From JAZDLC01 sp043802345 (GTDB taxonomy: Bacteria > Planctomycetota > B15-G4 > JADJEK01), in NCBI GenBank assembly GCA_043802345.1, contig JAZDLC010000176.1, positions 1 to 12,404 on the forward strand: 12,404 nt of DNA, given 5' to 3'. Of the stretch, positions 1 through 7,782 are shown in pieces. The notes under the pieces are model-generated. The model was given only the letters and a program-made list of their open reading frames with translations, was not told where the DNA came from and ran no database searches. A program made the translations under genes and the position numbers. The stretch's first letter is position 1. Each line of letters starts with the position of its first letter.

Positions 1-8
1 ATTCCGGG

Positions 9-1106
9 CTACGGAGCGATCGACCCGAAGGTGTTCGCGATGAAGGTGTTCGCGATCAGGGGAACGTTGTTTCTCAGGTCGTAGAGGCCGGAGCCGACGA
101 CCTTGTTCCGCGTGAAGGTGTTTCCCGTGCCATTGACTTCGAGCCCGTCAGCGCACGACTTGGTGACCTTGTTCTTCTCGTAGAGGCTGTTGACAGAGCC
201 GGCGTTGACATAGATGCCATCGATCGCCGCCCTCTTGATCTTGTTCTTCCTGATGGTGTGGCTGTTGGAGTGGATCTCGAGTCCGCCGTCGGTGCAGCGA
301 TTGATGTTGTTGAAGGCGACTTCGCACTGGAGTGATCCGTAGTGGAGGTCGATCCCGTCGTCGAGGCAACGGCTGATCCTGTTCCCCAGGATCGAGGCGG
401 TGCCGACCATGTTGGTGCAGAAGACTCCATCGCCTTGCGAGTTCTTGATCGAGTTCAAGTGGACCAGGCAGCCGGTGGTCGTGGTCGAGTCGTCACCCAG
501 CCGGACGCCGTCCCCAACGGTGTGATCGATGGTGTTCGACATCGCCCAGCTCCCATTGCCGATGAGCTGGATCCCGTTCGCGCCTGTCGATGAGATGCGG
601 TTCTGGAACGCACACAGGTCTCCCTGAATGCACACGATTCCGTTTCCCAGGGTGGACTTGATCTTGCACTTCCTGACGAGCACGGAGTCGCTCACGATCG
701 AGAAGACCCCATCGACCACGTTGGTGATCTCGCAGTTGTCGACCCAGACGTCGGTCGCGTGCCCGATCCAGACTCCGCTGCCGTTGGACGTGTTGCGGAT
801 CCTGAGCTTGTTCACCCGGATCTTGGAGGTCACCATGCCGGGGGCGCCGATCAGGAGCGGCCAGCCGGACCCTCCCGCATCCAGGATGACCTTGTCGCCT
901 GAAGCGGGCCTGAGCGTGAGGTCCGTCTTGTCGGCGACCGACAGATGTTCGAGGTACGTCCCCCCCGCGATTTCCACGACGTCTCCCGGAGTGGCCGCGT
1001 TGATCGCGGATTGAATCGTGACGTAGTGGTTCGGCACGCGCAGGACGGCGGCATGGGCGGTGGTGGCGATCAGGGCGAGAAGGAGGGTGTGGGAGAGGCG
1101 TTTCAT
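9..1106 (-). CDS. secreted right-handed parallel beta-helix repeat protein
   Basis: A 365-residue protein. Residues 1-19 are a signal peptide (Lys-Arg, a Leu/Ala-rich core, then AHA before the cut). The mature N-terminus has VPNHYVTIQSAINAATPGD, the start typical of NosD/pectate-lyase-like beta-helix proteins. From about residue 95 to the end, short rungs of 22-25 residues recur, with N-x-I/V and DG-I/V motifs (NGIVCI, NGIQLI, DGVRLG, DGVFCT, DGIDLH, GGLEIH, DGIYVN, DGLEVN), as in PbH1 repeats. It probably acts outside the cytoplasm; whether it binds or cleaves polysaccharide cannot be told, as no lyase active site is evident. The start is set by AAGGAGG four bases before the ATG. The radical SAM gene lies 136 bp upstream on the same strand. 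The repeat fold is clear; the function is unknown. Confidence 0.88.
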   Translation of the reverse strand: MKRLSHTLLLALIATTAHAAVLRVPNHYVTIQSAINAATPGDVVEIAGGTYLEHLSVADKTDLTLRPASGDKVILDAGGSGWPLLIGAPGMVTSKIRVNKLRIRNTSNGSGVWIGHATDVWVDNCEITNVVDGVFSIVSDSVLVRKCKIKSTLGNGIVCIQGDLCAFQNRISSTGANGIQLIGNGSWAMSNTIDHTVGDGVRLGDDSTTTTGCLVHLNSIKNSQGDGVFCTNMVGTASILGNRISRCLDDGIDLHYGSLQCEVAFNNINRCTDGGLEIHSNSHTIRKNKIKRAAIDGIYVNAGSVNSLYEKNKVTKSCADGLEVNGTGNTFTRNKVVGSGLYDLRNNVPLIANTFIANTFGSIAP

Positions 1107-1110
1107 GATG

Positions 1111-1117
1111 CCTCCTT
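1111..1117 (-). promoter_or_regulatory. ribosome binding site of the beta-helix gene
   Basis: AAGGAGG on the minus strand, four bases before the ATG at 1106. This strong Shine-Dalgarno match fixes the start so that the protein begins directly with its signal peptide. Confidence 0.7.
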
Positions 1118-1242
1118 GACGGGGGAAAGGGACTGATTCACGCGGATCCAGCGGGCTCGCCGCACGCTTCCCACGTGGATTCCGGAGGAAATCCAGGGCT
1201 GGGGCGCAGACCGGCGGGCGGGAACCCGACCGTGCCCGGCTC

Positions 1243-3474
1243 TCAGGGACCGTGGGGGAGGTCGCGCGAGGGCATCCCGCGCGGCAGGTTCACGTAGCCG
1301 CTCTCGTAGAGAGTCTCCATCGCCTCCACTGCCTGCCGGAGCGGGACCTCCACGGACCGGGCCGCTTCCCGCACGGTGGTCTCTCCGTCCAGGCAGGAAA
1401 GCAGCATCCACAGCCAGATCGGGATCGACACCGGCGCGCCGGTCTCGGGCAGGAGATAGTACGACTCACACGGCTCCACCCCGGGGTAACCGGCGACGAG
1501 GCCCGCGTAGGCTTCCCGCCCGACGTCCCTCAGCTCCATCTCGCGCCGCCGCTCCAGATCCTCCAGGATCTCGCCGGTGTGATCGGCCAGGACCTCCAGG
1601 TCGTACGGCCAATCGCAGAGCGCCAGGCCGTCGGCGAGCACGGGACGCTCCTCGAGCCAGTTCTCCACGGTTCTCGCATGCCGCCGCCTTGCGTCCGTCG
1701 CGCGCGGGTCCTTGAAGGCGCCGCGTCCCTTGCGGTCGAAGTACAGGAGCGTGTGGGCCACCGAAACCGAGCCCGCATAGGGGTAGGGACGCCTCCCATA
1801 CGCCGCCGCCAGCCGCTCGAGCCGGGAGGCCAGATCCTGGTAATCCTCGGCCCGTTTGGCGTCCCGTTTCAGGACGTGCCGGGCCCGCAGGCGGAAGCGA
1901 TCACCGGCAGGATGGAACACCTCCGCGACGCCGTAGTCCTGAGGATTGCGGAACACCCGCGAGCCGGCCTCCAGGTCGAACTGCTCGACGAAGAACAGGT
2001 CGATCCGATCGATGTTCTCCTCCAGGAGGTCGAGTGTGGCGTGGGCCTCGGCGGTCGTCTCCGTGGGGAAATCGAGGAAGGTCATGGCCTGCACCGCGAT
2101 GCCGGCCGAGGAAAAACTCTCGAACACCTGGCGGTTGCTCGCCGGATCGGTCCCCTTGTCCATCAGCTTCAGCAGGCGCGGCGAGTCGGACTCCGTCCCG
2201 AACGCGGCGGCCACCATCCCGGCGGCCTTCAGGAGTCGGCATTTCTCGGCACTGAACGATCTCTCGATGCGCAGGTCGGAGGTGAAGCGGAGGTCGAGAC
2301 CGCGCTCGAGGATCCGCTGCGCGAGCTTGAACAGGTACGCGGGATCGATCAGGTCTCCCGAGAAGTAGAAGAAGCGGGCGCCATGGCGGGCCTCTAGCTC
2401 GGCCAGGCCGTCGACGAAGCGGTCGACCTCGACGCGCCGGTAGGGAGCGGTTCCCTTGTCGGTCAGGCCATAGTGGCAGAAGGCGCACTTCTCCCAGTAG
2501 CAGCCGCGCGTCGGCGCGACGTACAGGACCAGCTCCGGCGACAGATACCGGTCCAGCGGAAGGAGCCCGTACTCGGGCGGCGGCTGTGAACTGATGTCGA
2601 TGGCCGTGGGGCGGGACTCAAACGCGATCTCCGCGTCCGCGAGCCGTACCACGTTCACCAGCCCTTCCTGGGGCGGCCTCCCCGCATCGACCCGGTCGAG
2701 CAGCTCGGACAGGGTCTCCTCCCCCTCGTAGAGGACGAGAAGGTCGGCGTACGGCGAGAGGGCGGCCAGCTCCGAGCGCTCGTTGCGCAGCACGAGCTGT
2801 GTGATGGCGGTGCCGCCGATGACGACCACGGTGCCTGTGGAATGTTCCTTCACCAGCCGGCCGATGGCGAACGCCTGCAGCAGTTGGGCGTTGAACGTCG
2901 CGGAGATCCCCAAGACGGCGGGACGGAGCCGTGCGACCTCGGGCAGCAGCTTCTCCAGATAGGTCGGATGGAACGGATTGAACGCCGGGCCGGACTCCCG
3001 CTCGATCTCGCCGGCGTCGTTGAGATAGAAGGGACTCTGGTAGCCGGTGAAGTTGAGCTCCAGGGGGTGGAAGCGGGCGGAGACCAGGGCCAACGCCCGC
3101 TGCAGGGTGGTGAAGGAACGCTCGTATTCCTCTGGATCGTGGAACCGCTCCCGGTCCCGGAAGGAAGCCACGGCGTCCTCGACCCGGTCGGCGACCCGGT
3201 CGGCGTCATGCACCACCAGGGACAGCGCCAGGTACTCCGAGGACTCTGGGAACGCCAGGCCGCCTTGCGGCAGGGCGGAGAGCCTCGCGCGACACTCCTC
3301 GGCGTAGCGGCTCAGGCGCCGCCTCGAAAGGAGGTCGAGCCACGATTCGAGGTTGAGGTCGATGGCATGCGGCTGGTGCCCGCGGGCGCGGCAGGCCGCC
3401 GCCAGGTACGGAATGCTGAGGTACGGTCCGGTCGGGTCCGCGGGAGGCGGGTAGACGAAGAGAATCGATGCCAA
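1243..3474 (-). CDS. B12-binding radical SAM protein with PqqD-like C-terminal region
   Basis: From the chosen TTG start the protein has 743 residues. It opens with SILFVYPPP, usual for cobalamin-binding Rossmann domains of radical SAM enzymes. The B12-type region continues through VVVIGGTAITQ and LVLYEGEETLSELL (about 180-260), without the base-on DxHxxG motif. The radical SAM core starts at RGCYWEKCAFCHY (cysteines about 325, 330, 333), so the cluster motif is CX4CX2C. It continues through FGTESDSPRLLKLMDKGT and LDFPTET. The last 55 residues (IWLWMLLSCLDGETTVREAA onward) resemble PqqD, a RiPP leader-recognition fold. Known relatives methylate or rearrange unactivated carbons; the substrate here is unknown. 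The frame is open to a GTG at 3576, but that codon lacks a ribosome site, whereas the TTG at 3474 has GGAG eight bases upstream and fits the family N-terminus. Confidence 0.85.
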   Translation of the reverse strand: MASILFVYPPPADPTGPYLSIPYLAAACRARGHQPHAIDLNLESWLDLLSRRRLSRYAEECRARLSALPQGGLAFPESSEYLALSLVVHDADRVADRVEDAVASFRDRERFHDPEEYERSFTTLQRALALVSARFHPLELNFTGYQSPFYLNDAGEIERESGPAFNPFHPTYLEKLLPEVARLRPAVLGISATFNAQLLQAFAIGRLVKEHSTGTVVVIGGTAITQLVLRNERSELAALSPYADLLVLYEGEETLSELLDRVDAGRPPQEGLVNVVRLADAEIAFESRPTAIDISSQPPPEYGLLPLDRYLSPELVLYVAPTRGCYWEKCAFCHYGLTDKGTAPYRRVEVDRFVDGLAELEARHGARFFYFSGDLIDPAYLFKLAQRILERGLDLRFTSDLRIERSFSAEKCRLLKAAGMVAAAFGTESDSPRLLKLMDKGTDPASNRQVFESFSSAGIAVQAMTFLDFPTETTAEAHATLDLLEENIDRIDLFFVEQFDLEAGSRVFRNPQDYGVAEVFHPAGDRFRLRARHVLKRDAKRAEDYQDLASRLERLAAAYGRRPYPYAGSVSVAHTLLYFDRKGRGAFKDPRATDARRRHARTVENWLEERPVLADGLALCDWPYDLEVLADHTGEILEDLERRREMELRDVGREAYAGLVAGYPGVEPCESYYLLPETGAPVSIPIWLWMLLSCLDGETTVREAARSVEVPLRQAVEAMETLYESGYVNLPRGMPSRDLPHGP

Positions 3475-3482
3475 GGAGTGTG

Positions 3483-3486
3483 CTCC
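3483..3486 (-). promoter_or_regulatory. GGAG ribosome binding site deciding a TTG start
   Basis: GGAG on the minus strand lies eight bases before the TTG at 3474-3472. The alternative GTG at 3576 has no purine-rich stretch at a suitable distance. The sequence it would add (34 residues rich in Arg and Pro) does not look like part of the cobalamin-binding domain. Confidence 0.5.
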
Positions 3487-3710
3487 ATCGCGAGCTGTGG
3501 GGATGGGAACCGAGGGACCCTGAGTGCGGAGTGGATAGACGATCCGCGGAACCCGGTCAAGACCGGCCCGTGCCACGCCGGGCGTCCAGAAGCTGGTGAA
3601 CCGCGCGAATGGTGCTATAGATCGTGCCGGAGGACGGAGCCTGGTATTCTCATTCCGTCCCCAGGGCCGGGAGATGCCTTCACCTGCTGTCTGTTGTGCG
3701 AGATCGAGCC

Positions 3711-4817
3711 ATGCCGCATTCGGTGCCCGAGGAAGCCGCCGGCCAGACCTCTCTCTTGAGGATCCTGGACGAGGACGGGTCGCTCTTGGATGGGGCGGCG
3801 CTCGAGATTCCGGACGAGCTGCTGCTGCGGATCTACCACGCCATGGTGCTGGTGCGCGCCGTCGACACGCGCATGCTGCTCCTGCAGCGGCAGGGGCGGA
3901 TCGGTTTCTGGGGTCCGACCACCGGGCAGGAGGCGGCGGTCATCGGCTCGGTCGCGGCTCTCGAGGATCGGGACTGGATCGTGCCCGCGCTGCGGGAGTA
4001 CGGCTGCGCCGTCTACCGCGGGCTCTCCCTGGAGGAGATCTTCGGACAGGTTCTCGGCAACTCGCTCGACCGCACCCACGGCCGGCAGATGCCGTGTCAC
4101 TTCTCCTTCAAGGAGGGGAACTACTACTCGATGTCGAGCGTCATCGGCACCCAGACCCTGCATGCGGTCGGCGTGGCGATGGCGGCGAAGCTCAAGGGCG
4201 ACGATGTGGTGGTGGCCGGCTACATGGGAGACGGCGCTACCTCCTCCACCGACTTCCACGCGGCCATGAACTTCGCGGCCGTGCGGCGCGCTCCGTGCGT
4301 CCTGATCTGTCAGAACAACCAGTGGGCCATCTCCACGAACATCGCCGGGCAGATGGCGACCGACACGGTCGTGATCAAGGCGCGCGCCTACGGCATGCGC
4401 AGCGTGCGGGTCGACGGCAACGACGCCCTGGCGGTCTTCGCCGCGACAAGGGAGGCGGCCGCGCGCGCCCGCGCAGGAGCAGGGCCGACCTTCCTGGAAC
4501 TTCTCACCTACCGCGTGCTCGGCCACTCGTCCTCCGATGATCCGACCCGGTACCGCGACTCCGGCGAGGTCGAGGCGTGGGTCAAACGAGATCCCGTCGC
4601 CCGGCTGCGCCGCTTCCTCGAGGGGCGCGCGCTCTGGGACGCCGGGCAGGAAGTCGATCTCTCGGAGGAGATCGCCGCCAGGCTTTCTGCCGCGCTGCTC
4701 GCGGCCGAGGCGGCCCCGGGAGTCGCGCCTGAATCGCTGATCCTTGACGTCTACAGCGAAGTGCCGGCCCACCTGCGGGAGCAGTGGGCCGGAGCCACGA
4801 AGAATCACCAGCCGTAA
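3711..4817 (+). CDS. 2-oxoacid dehydrogenase E1 component, alpha subunit (branched-chain type)
   Basis: A 368-residue thiamine-diphosphate protein of the E1-alpha family. The cofactor motif runs from MGDGATSS (172-179) to NNQWAIST (202-209). The phosphorylation-loop region reads GHSSSDDPTRYR (271-282), much closer to branched-chain E1-alpha (GHHSTSDDSSAYR type) than to pyruvate E1-alpha. The C-terminal DVYSEVPAHLREQ also matches the branched-chain family, as does RQMPCHFSFKEG near 125. Such subunits normally form an alpha2beta2 E1 that decarboxylates 2-oxoacids and acylates the E2 lipoyl group. No E1-beta gene follows; the next gene is aceE, 24 bp away and probably cotranscribed. The ATG at 3711 was chosen because homology starts soon after it (SLLRILDEDGS). 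An in-frame ATG at 3624 adds 29 residues that do not look conserved. A bkdA-like name is possible, but specificity is unproven. Confidence 0.9.
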   Translation: MPHSVPEEAAGQTSLLRILDEDGSLLDGAALEIPDELLLRIYHAMVLVRAVDTRMLLLQRQGRIGFWGPTTGQEAAVIGSVAALEDRDWIVPALREYGCAVYRGLSLEEIFGQVLGNSLDRTHGRQMPCHFSFKEGNYYSMSSVIGTQTLHAVGVAMAAKLKGDDVVVAGYMGDGATSSTDFHAAMNFAAVRRAPCVLICQNNQWAISTNIAGQMATDTVVIKARAYGMRSVRVDGNDALAVFAATREAAARARAGAGPTFLELLTYRVLGHSSSDDPTRYRDSGEVEAWVKRDPVARLRRFLEGRALWDAGQEVDLSEEIAARLSAALLAAEAAPGVAPESLILDVYSEVPAHLREQWAGATKNHQP

Positions 4818-4841
4818 CAAGCGGCACCAGGAATCGAGGAC

Positions 4842-7580
4842 ATGATGGGACCCACAAGTCAGAAGTACGAGATTCCGCACGCCGACGACCAGGTCTGGCT
4901 CAACATGCTGGGCGGGTTCAAGCGGCAGCTACCGGACGTCGATCCACAGGAGACCGGGGAGTGGATCGAGTCCCTCGACTCACTCGTCCAGGCCCACGGA
5001 CGGGAGCGGGCCGACTTCGTGCTGCGCAAGCTGCTGAAGCGGGCGCGCCAGCTCGAGATCGGGATGCCCGGCCTGGTGCGCTCCCGCTACATCAACACCA
5101 TCTCGGCCGAGCAGGAGCCGTCCTTCCCGGGCGATGAGGCGATGGAGAAGCGGATCCGGCGGATCATCCGCTGGAACGCGGCCGTAATGGTCCTGCGCGG
5201 CAACCGGAAGAACGTCGGTCTCGGCGGCCATCTCGCGACCTACGCCTCGAGCGCCAGCCTCTACGAGGTCGGCTTCAACCATTTCTTCCGCGGCCGGGAC
5301 GACGGCCAGCCGGGCGACCAGATCTTCTTCCAGGGACATGCCGCCCCGGGCATCTATTCGCGCGCCTTCCTGGAAGGGCGGCTGACCGAGGCGCAGCTCG
5401 ATCACTTCCGGCGCGAGGTGGGAGGCAACGGCCTCTCCTCCTATCCGCACCCGCGGCTCATGCCGGACTTCTGGGAGTTTCCGACCGTGTCGATGGGGCT
5501 CGGACCGCTCAATGCCGTGTATCAGGCGCGGTTCAATCGCTACCTGCTGAACCGCGGCATCACCGACACCAGTCAGTGCCGGGTCTTCGCCTTCCTGGGC
5601 GACGGTGAATGCGACGAGCCGGAGGCGCTGGCGGCGGCGCGCCTGGCGGCCCGGGAGGAGCTCGACAACCTGACCTTCGTCGTGAACTGCAACCTGCAGC
5701 GGCTGGACGGACCGGTCCGCGGCAACGGCAAGATCATCCAGGAGCTCGAGTCGGCGTTCACCGGCGCCGGCTGGAACGTGCTCAAGGTGATCTGGGGCTC
5801 GGCCTGGGACCCGCTCCTCGCCAAGGATGTCGACGGCGCGCTGGTGGAGCGGATGAACTCCGCCGTGGACGGCGACTACCAGAAGTACGTCACCGAGTCG
5901 GGCGCGTACATTCGCGAGAGGTTCTTCGGCACGGACTCTCGCCTGCTGGCGATGGTCGAGGATCTCACCGACGAGCAGCTCCGGACTCTCCGGCGCGGCG
6001 GTCACGACTACCGCAAGCTGTACGCCGCCTACACGGCCGCGGTCAACCACCAGGGGCGGCCCACGGTCATCCTGGCGAAGACGGTGAAAGGGTGGACGCT
6101 CGGCCAGACGGCGGAGGCCTCCAACACCGCCCACAACGTCAAGGCGCTGAACCGGGTGGAGCTGATGAAGTTCCGCGACCGCATCAAGTTGCCGATCCCC
6201 GACAGCCAGCTCGACGACCCGCCGTTCTATCATCCGGGGAAGGACAGCGAGGAAGTCCAGTACCTCATGGAGCGCCGCCGCCGGCTCGGCGGGGCGGTGC
6301 CGCGGCGGATCGTCCAGTCGCAGCCGCTGCCGCTGCCGCCACGGGAGGTCTACCAGGAGTTCGACGCCGGCACGCCGGCGGAACAGGAAGTGTCGACCAC
6401 CATGGCGTTCGGCCGCCTGCTGGCCAAGCTGCTCCGCGACCAGGAGATCGGCAAGCGGATCGTGCCGATCATTCCGGACGAGGGGCGCACTTTCGGCCTG
6501 GAAGCGCTCTTCTCGCAGGTCGGCATCTACGCCCCCCGCGGCCAGCTCTACGAGCCGGTCGACTCCAGGTTCGTGCTGCGGTACTCCGAGGAGGTGGACG
6601 GGCAGATCCTCGAGGAGGGGATCACCGAAGCGGGCTCCATGGGCTCCTTCACCGCCGCCGGCACGGCGTACGCGACGCACGGCGAACCGATGATCCCCTT
6701 CTACATCTTCTATTCCATGTTCGGCTTCCAGCGGATCATGGACTCGATCTGGGCCTTCTCCGACGCCCGCGGCCGCGGCTTCCTGCTGGGCGCCACCGCG
6801 GGACGGACCACCTTGAATGGCGAGGGGCTGCAGCACCAGGACGGGCACTCCCACGTCCTGGCCGCCGCGACGCCTTTCTGCCTCGCCTACGATCCCGCCT
6901 TCGCCTTCGAGGTGGCGGCGATCATCGAGGAGGGCCTGACGCGGATGTACGAAAAGGAAGAGGAGATCTTCTACTACATCACCCTCTACAACGAGAACTA
7001 CTCCATGCCGGCCAAGCCAGACGGCGTGGATGAGGGGATCCTGAAGGGGATCTACCGGTTCCGCGAAGCGCCGGTCGAGTCCAAGCGGAAGGTGCGCCTG
7101 TTCGGCAGCGGCACGCTGCTCCGGGAAGCGCTGCGGGCGCAGGAGATCCTGGCCGAAAAGTACCAGGTCGCGGCGGACGTCTTCAGCGTCACCAGCTATT
7201 CGGAACTGGCGCACGATGGAGAGAAAGTGGAGCGCTGGAACCGCCTCCACCCCGGCAACGAGCACCGGACCCCGTATGTCCAGCAGGCGCTCGCCGGATC
7301 GGCAGGCCCGATCATCGCGGTCAGCGACTTCCTCAAGAGTCACGCAGCCTCGATCGCACGGTTCCTGCCGGACCGGTTCACGCCGCTCGGCACGGACGGC
7401 TTCGGCCGCAGCGACACGCGCGCCAGCCTGCGGAAGCACTTCGAGGTCAGCGCCGAGCACCTCGCGGTCGCGGCGCTCGCGGCGCTGGCCGAGGAGGGGA
7501 AGATCGATGCCGATCAGGCAGAGAAGGCGATGCGCGAGTTCGCGATCGATCCCGAAGCTCAGGCGCCGCGCGAGGCGTAG
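4842..7580 (+). CDS. aceE: pyruvate dehydrogenase E1 component, homodimeric type
   Basis: A 912-residue protein, close to the 887 of E. coli AceE, with recognisable identity along its length. It catalyses the thiamine-dependent decarboxylation of pyruvate and reductive acetylation of the E2 lipoyl domain. Visible landmarks are YINTI, LGGH (His130), FQGH (His166), GNGLSSYPHP, the cofactor motif GDGECDEPE (253-261) with NCNLQRLDGPV, TAHNVK (the AceE active-site loop His), ILEEGITEAG, FYIFYSMFGFQRIMDS and GRTTLNGEGLQHQDGHSH. The C-terminus (EEGKIDADQAEKAMREFAID) matches the family end, so the gene is not truncated. Either of two adjacent ATGs (4842 or 4845) could be used; GAGG lies just upstream. 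It follows the E1-alpha gene by 24 bp. E2 and E3 genes, often downstream, are absent because an insertion sequence begins one base after the stop codon. Confidence 0.96.
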   Translation: MMGPTSQKYEIPHADDQVWLNMLGGFKRQLPDVDPQETGEWIESLDSLVQAHGRERADFVLRKLLKRARQLEIGMPGLVRSRYINTISAEQEPSFPGDEAMEKRIRRIIRWNAAVMVLRGNRKNVGLGGHLATYASSASLYEVGFNHFFRGRDDGQPGDQIFFQGHAAPGIYSRAFLEGRLTEAQLDHFRREVGGNGLSSYPHPRLMPDFWEFPTVSMGLGPLNAVYQARFNRYLLNRGITDTSQCRVFAFLGDGECDEPEALAAARLAAREELDNLTFVVNCNLQRLDGPVRGNGKIIQELESAFTGAGWNVLKVIWGSAWDPLLAKDVDGALVERMNSAVDGDYQKYVTESGAYIRERFFGTDSRLLAMVEDLTDEQLRTLRRGGHDYRKLYAAYTAAVNHQGRPTVILAKTVKGWTLGQTAEASNTAHNVKALNRVELMKFRDRIKLPIPDSQLDDPPFYHPGKDSEEVQYLMERRRRLGGAVPRRIVQSQPLPLPPREVYQEFDAGTPAEQEVSTTMAFGRLLAKLLRDQEIGKRIVPIIPDEGRTFGLEALFSQVGIYAPRGQLYEPVDSRFVLRYSEEVDGQILEEGITEAGSMGSFTAAGTAYATHGEPMIPFYIFYSMFGFQRIMDSIWAFSDARGRGFLLGATAGRTTLNGEGLQHQDGHSHVLAAATPFCLAYDPAFAFEVAAIIEEGLTRMYEKEEEIFYYITLYNENYSMPAKPDGVDEGILKGIYRFREAPVESKRKVRLFGSGTLLREALRAQEILAEKYQVAADVFSVTSYSELAHDGEKVERWNRLHPGNEHRTPYVQQALAGSAGPIIAVSDFLKSHAASIARFLPDRFTPLGTDGFGRSDTRASLRKHFEVSAEHLAVAALAALAEEGKIDADQAEKAMREFAIDPEAQAPREA

Positions 7581-7581
7581 C

Positions 7582-7598
7582 GCGTCCTGTCCGAAAAT
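7582..7598 (+). repeat. left terminal inverted repeat of the IS
   Basis: GCGTCCTGTCCGAAAAT. It pairs with GCGTGGGGTCCGACAAT read on the minus strand from 8923 to 8907, with 13 of 17 positions identical, including GCGT at the tip and GTCCGA inside. The same sequence starts the second copy at 12277. Confidence 0.55.
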
Positions 7599-7782
7599 GT
7601 AGCCGACGCGATTCCTGCGCTCCGGCGACACGTGCGTCCGCGAATCGGCGCGGCGATGTTGGCGGCGTCGCCTGGGAACTGGCGGCGCAGGCGGTGCCGA
7701 TCAGAGAAGGATCAGCGCCTGGGCTGAGTGAGGACGTGGACCGGCGTCAGTCTGCGATCAGAAGTGAGCCGAGTTGAGGGTT

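Noticed and set aside
27..1000. Regularly spaced short repeats across the beta-helix gene that could suggest a CRISPR-like array
   Set aside because: The periodicity is that of protein rungs of 22-25 residues; the DNA is not conserved between units and is in frame throughout.
1176..1195. A small hairpin (TGGATT, loop, AATCCA) between the radical SAM and beta-helix genes
   Set aside because: The stem has only six pairs with an eight-base loop and no T-run, which is too weak to call a terminator.
1252..2397. A 381-codon plus-strand frame opposite the radical SAM gene
   Set aside because: It is a composition shadow; the minus strand carries clear radical SAM and cobalamin-domain motifs over the same bases.
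3600..3665. Possible promoter elements (TATAGA and TATTCT) upstream of the E1-alpha gene
   Set aside because: The -10-like matches are four of six and no reasonable -35 sits 16-18 bp upstream, so they are not above chance.
3615..4880. A 421-codon minus-strand open frame opposite the E1-alpha gene
   Set aside because: It is low-complexity (Arg, Gly, His, Val) with no recognisable domain, and it overlaps a well-conserved gene completely.
4980..7631. An 883-codon open frame on the minus strand opposite aceE
   Set aside because: It is a shadow of the GC-rich third-position bias of aceE. Its translation is rich in Arg, Leu and Ala without domain motifs, and the opposite strand encodes an unmistakable full-length AceE.
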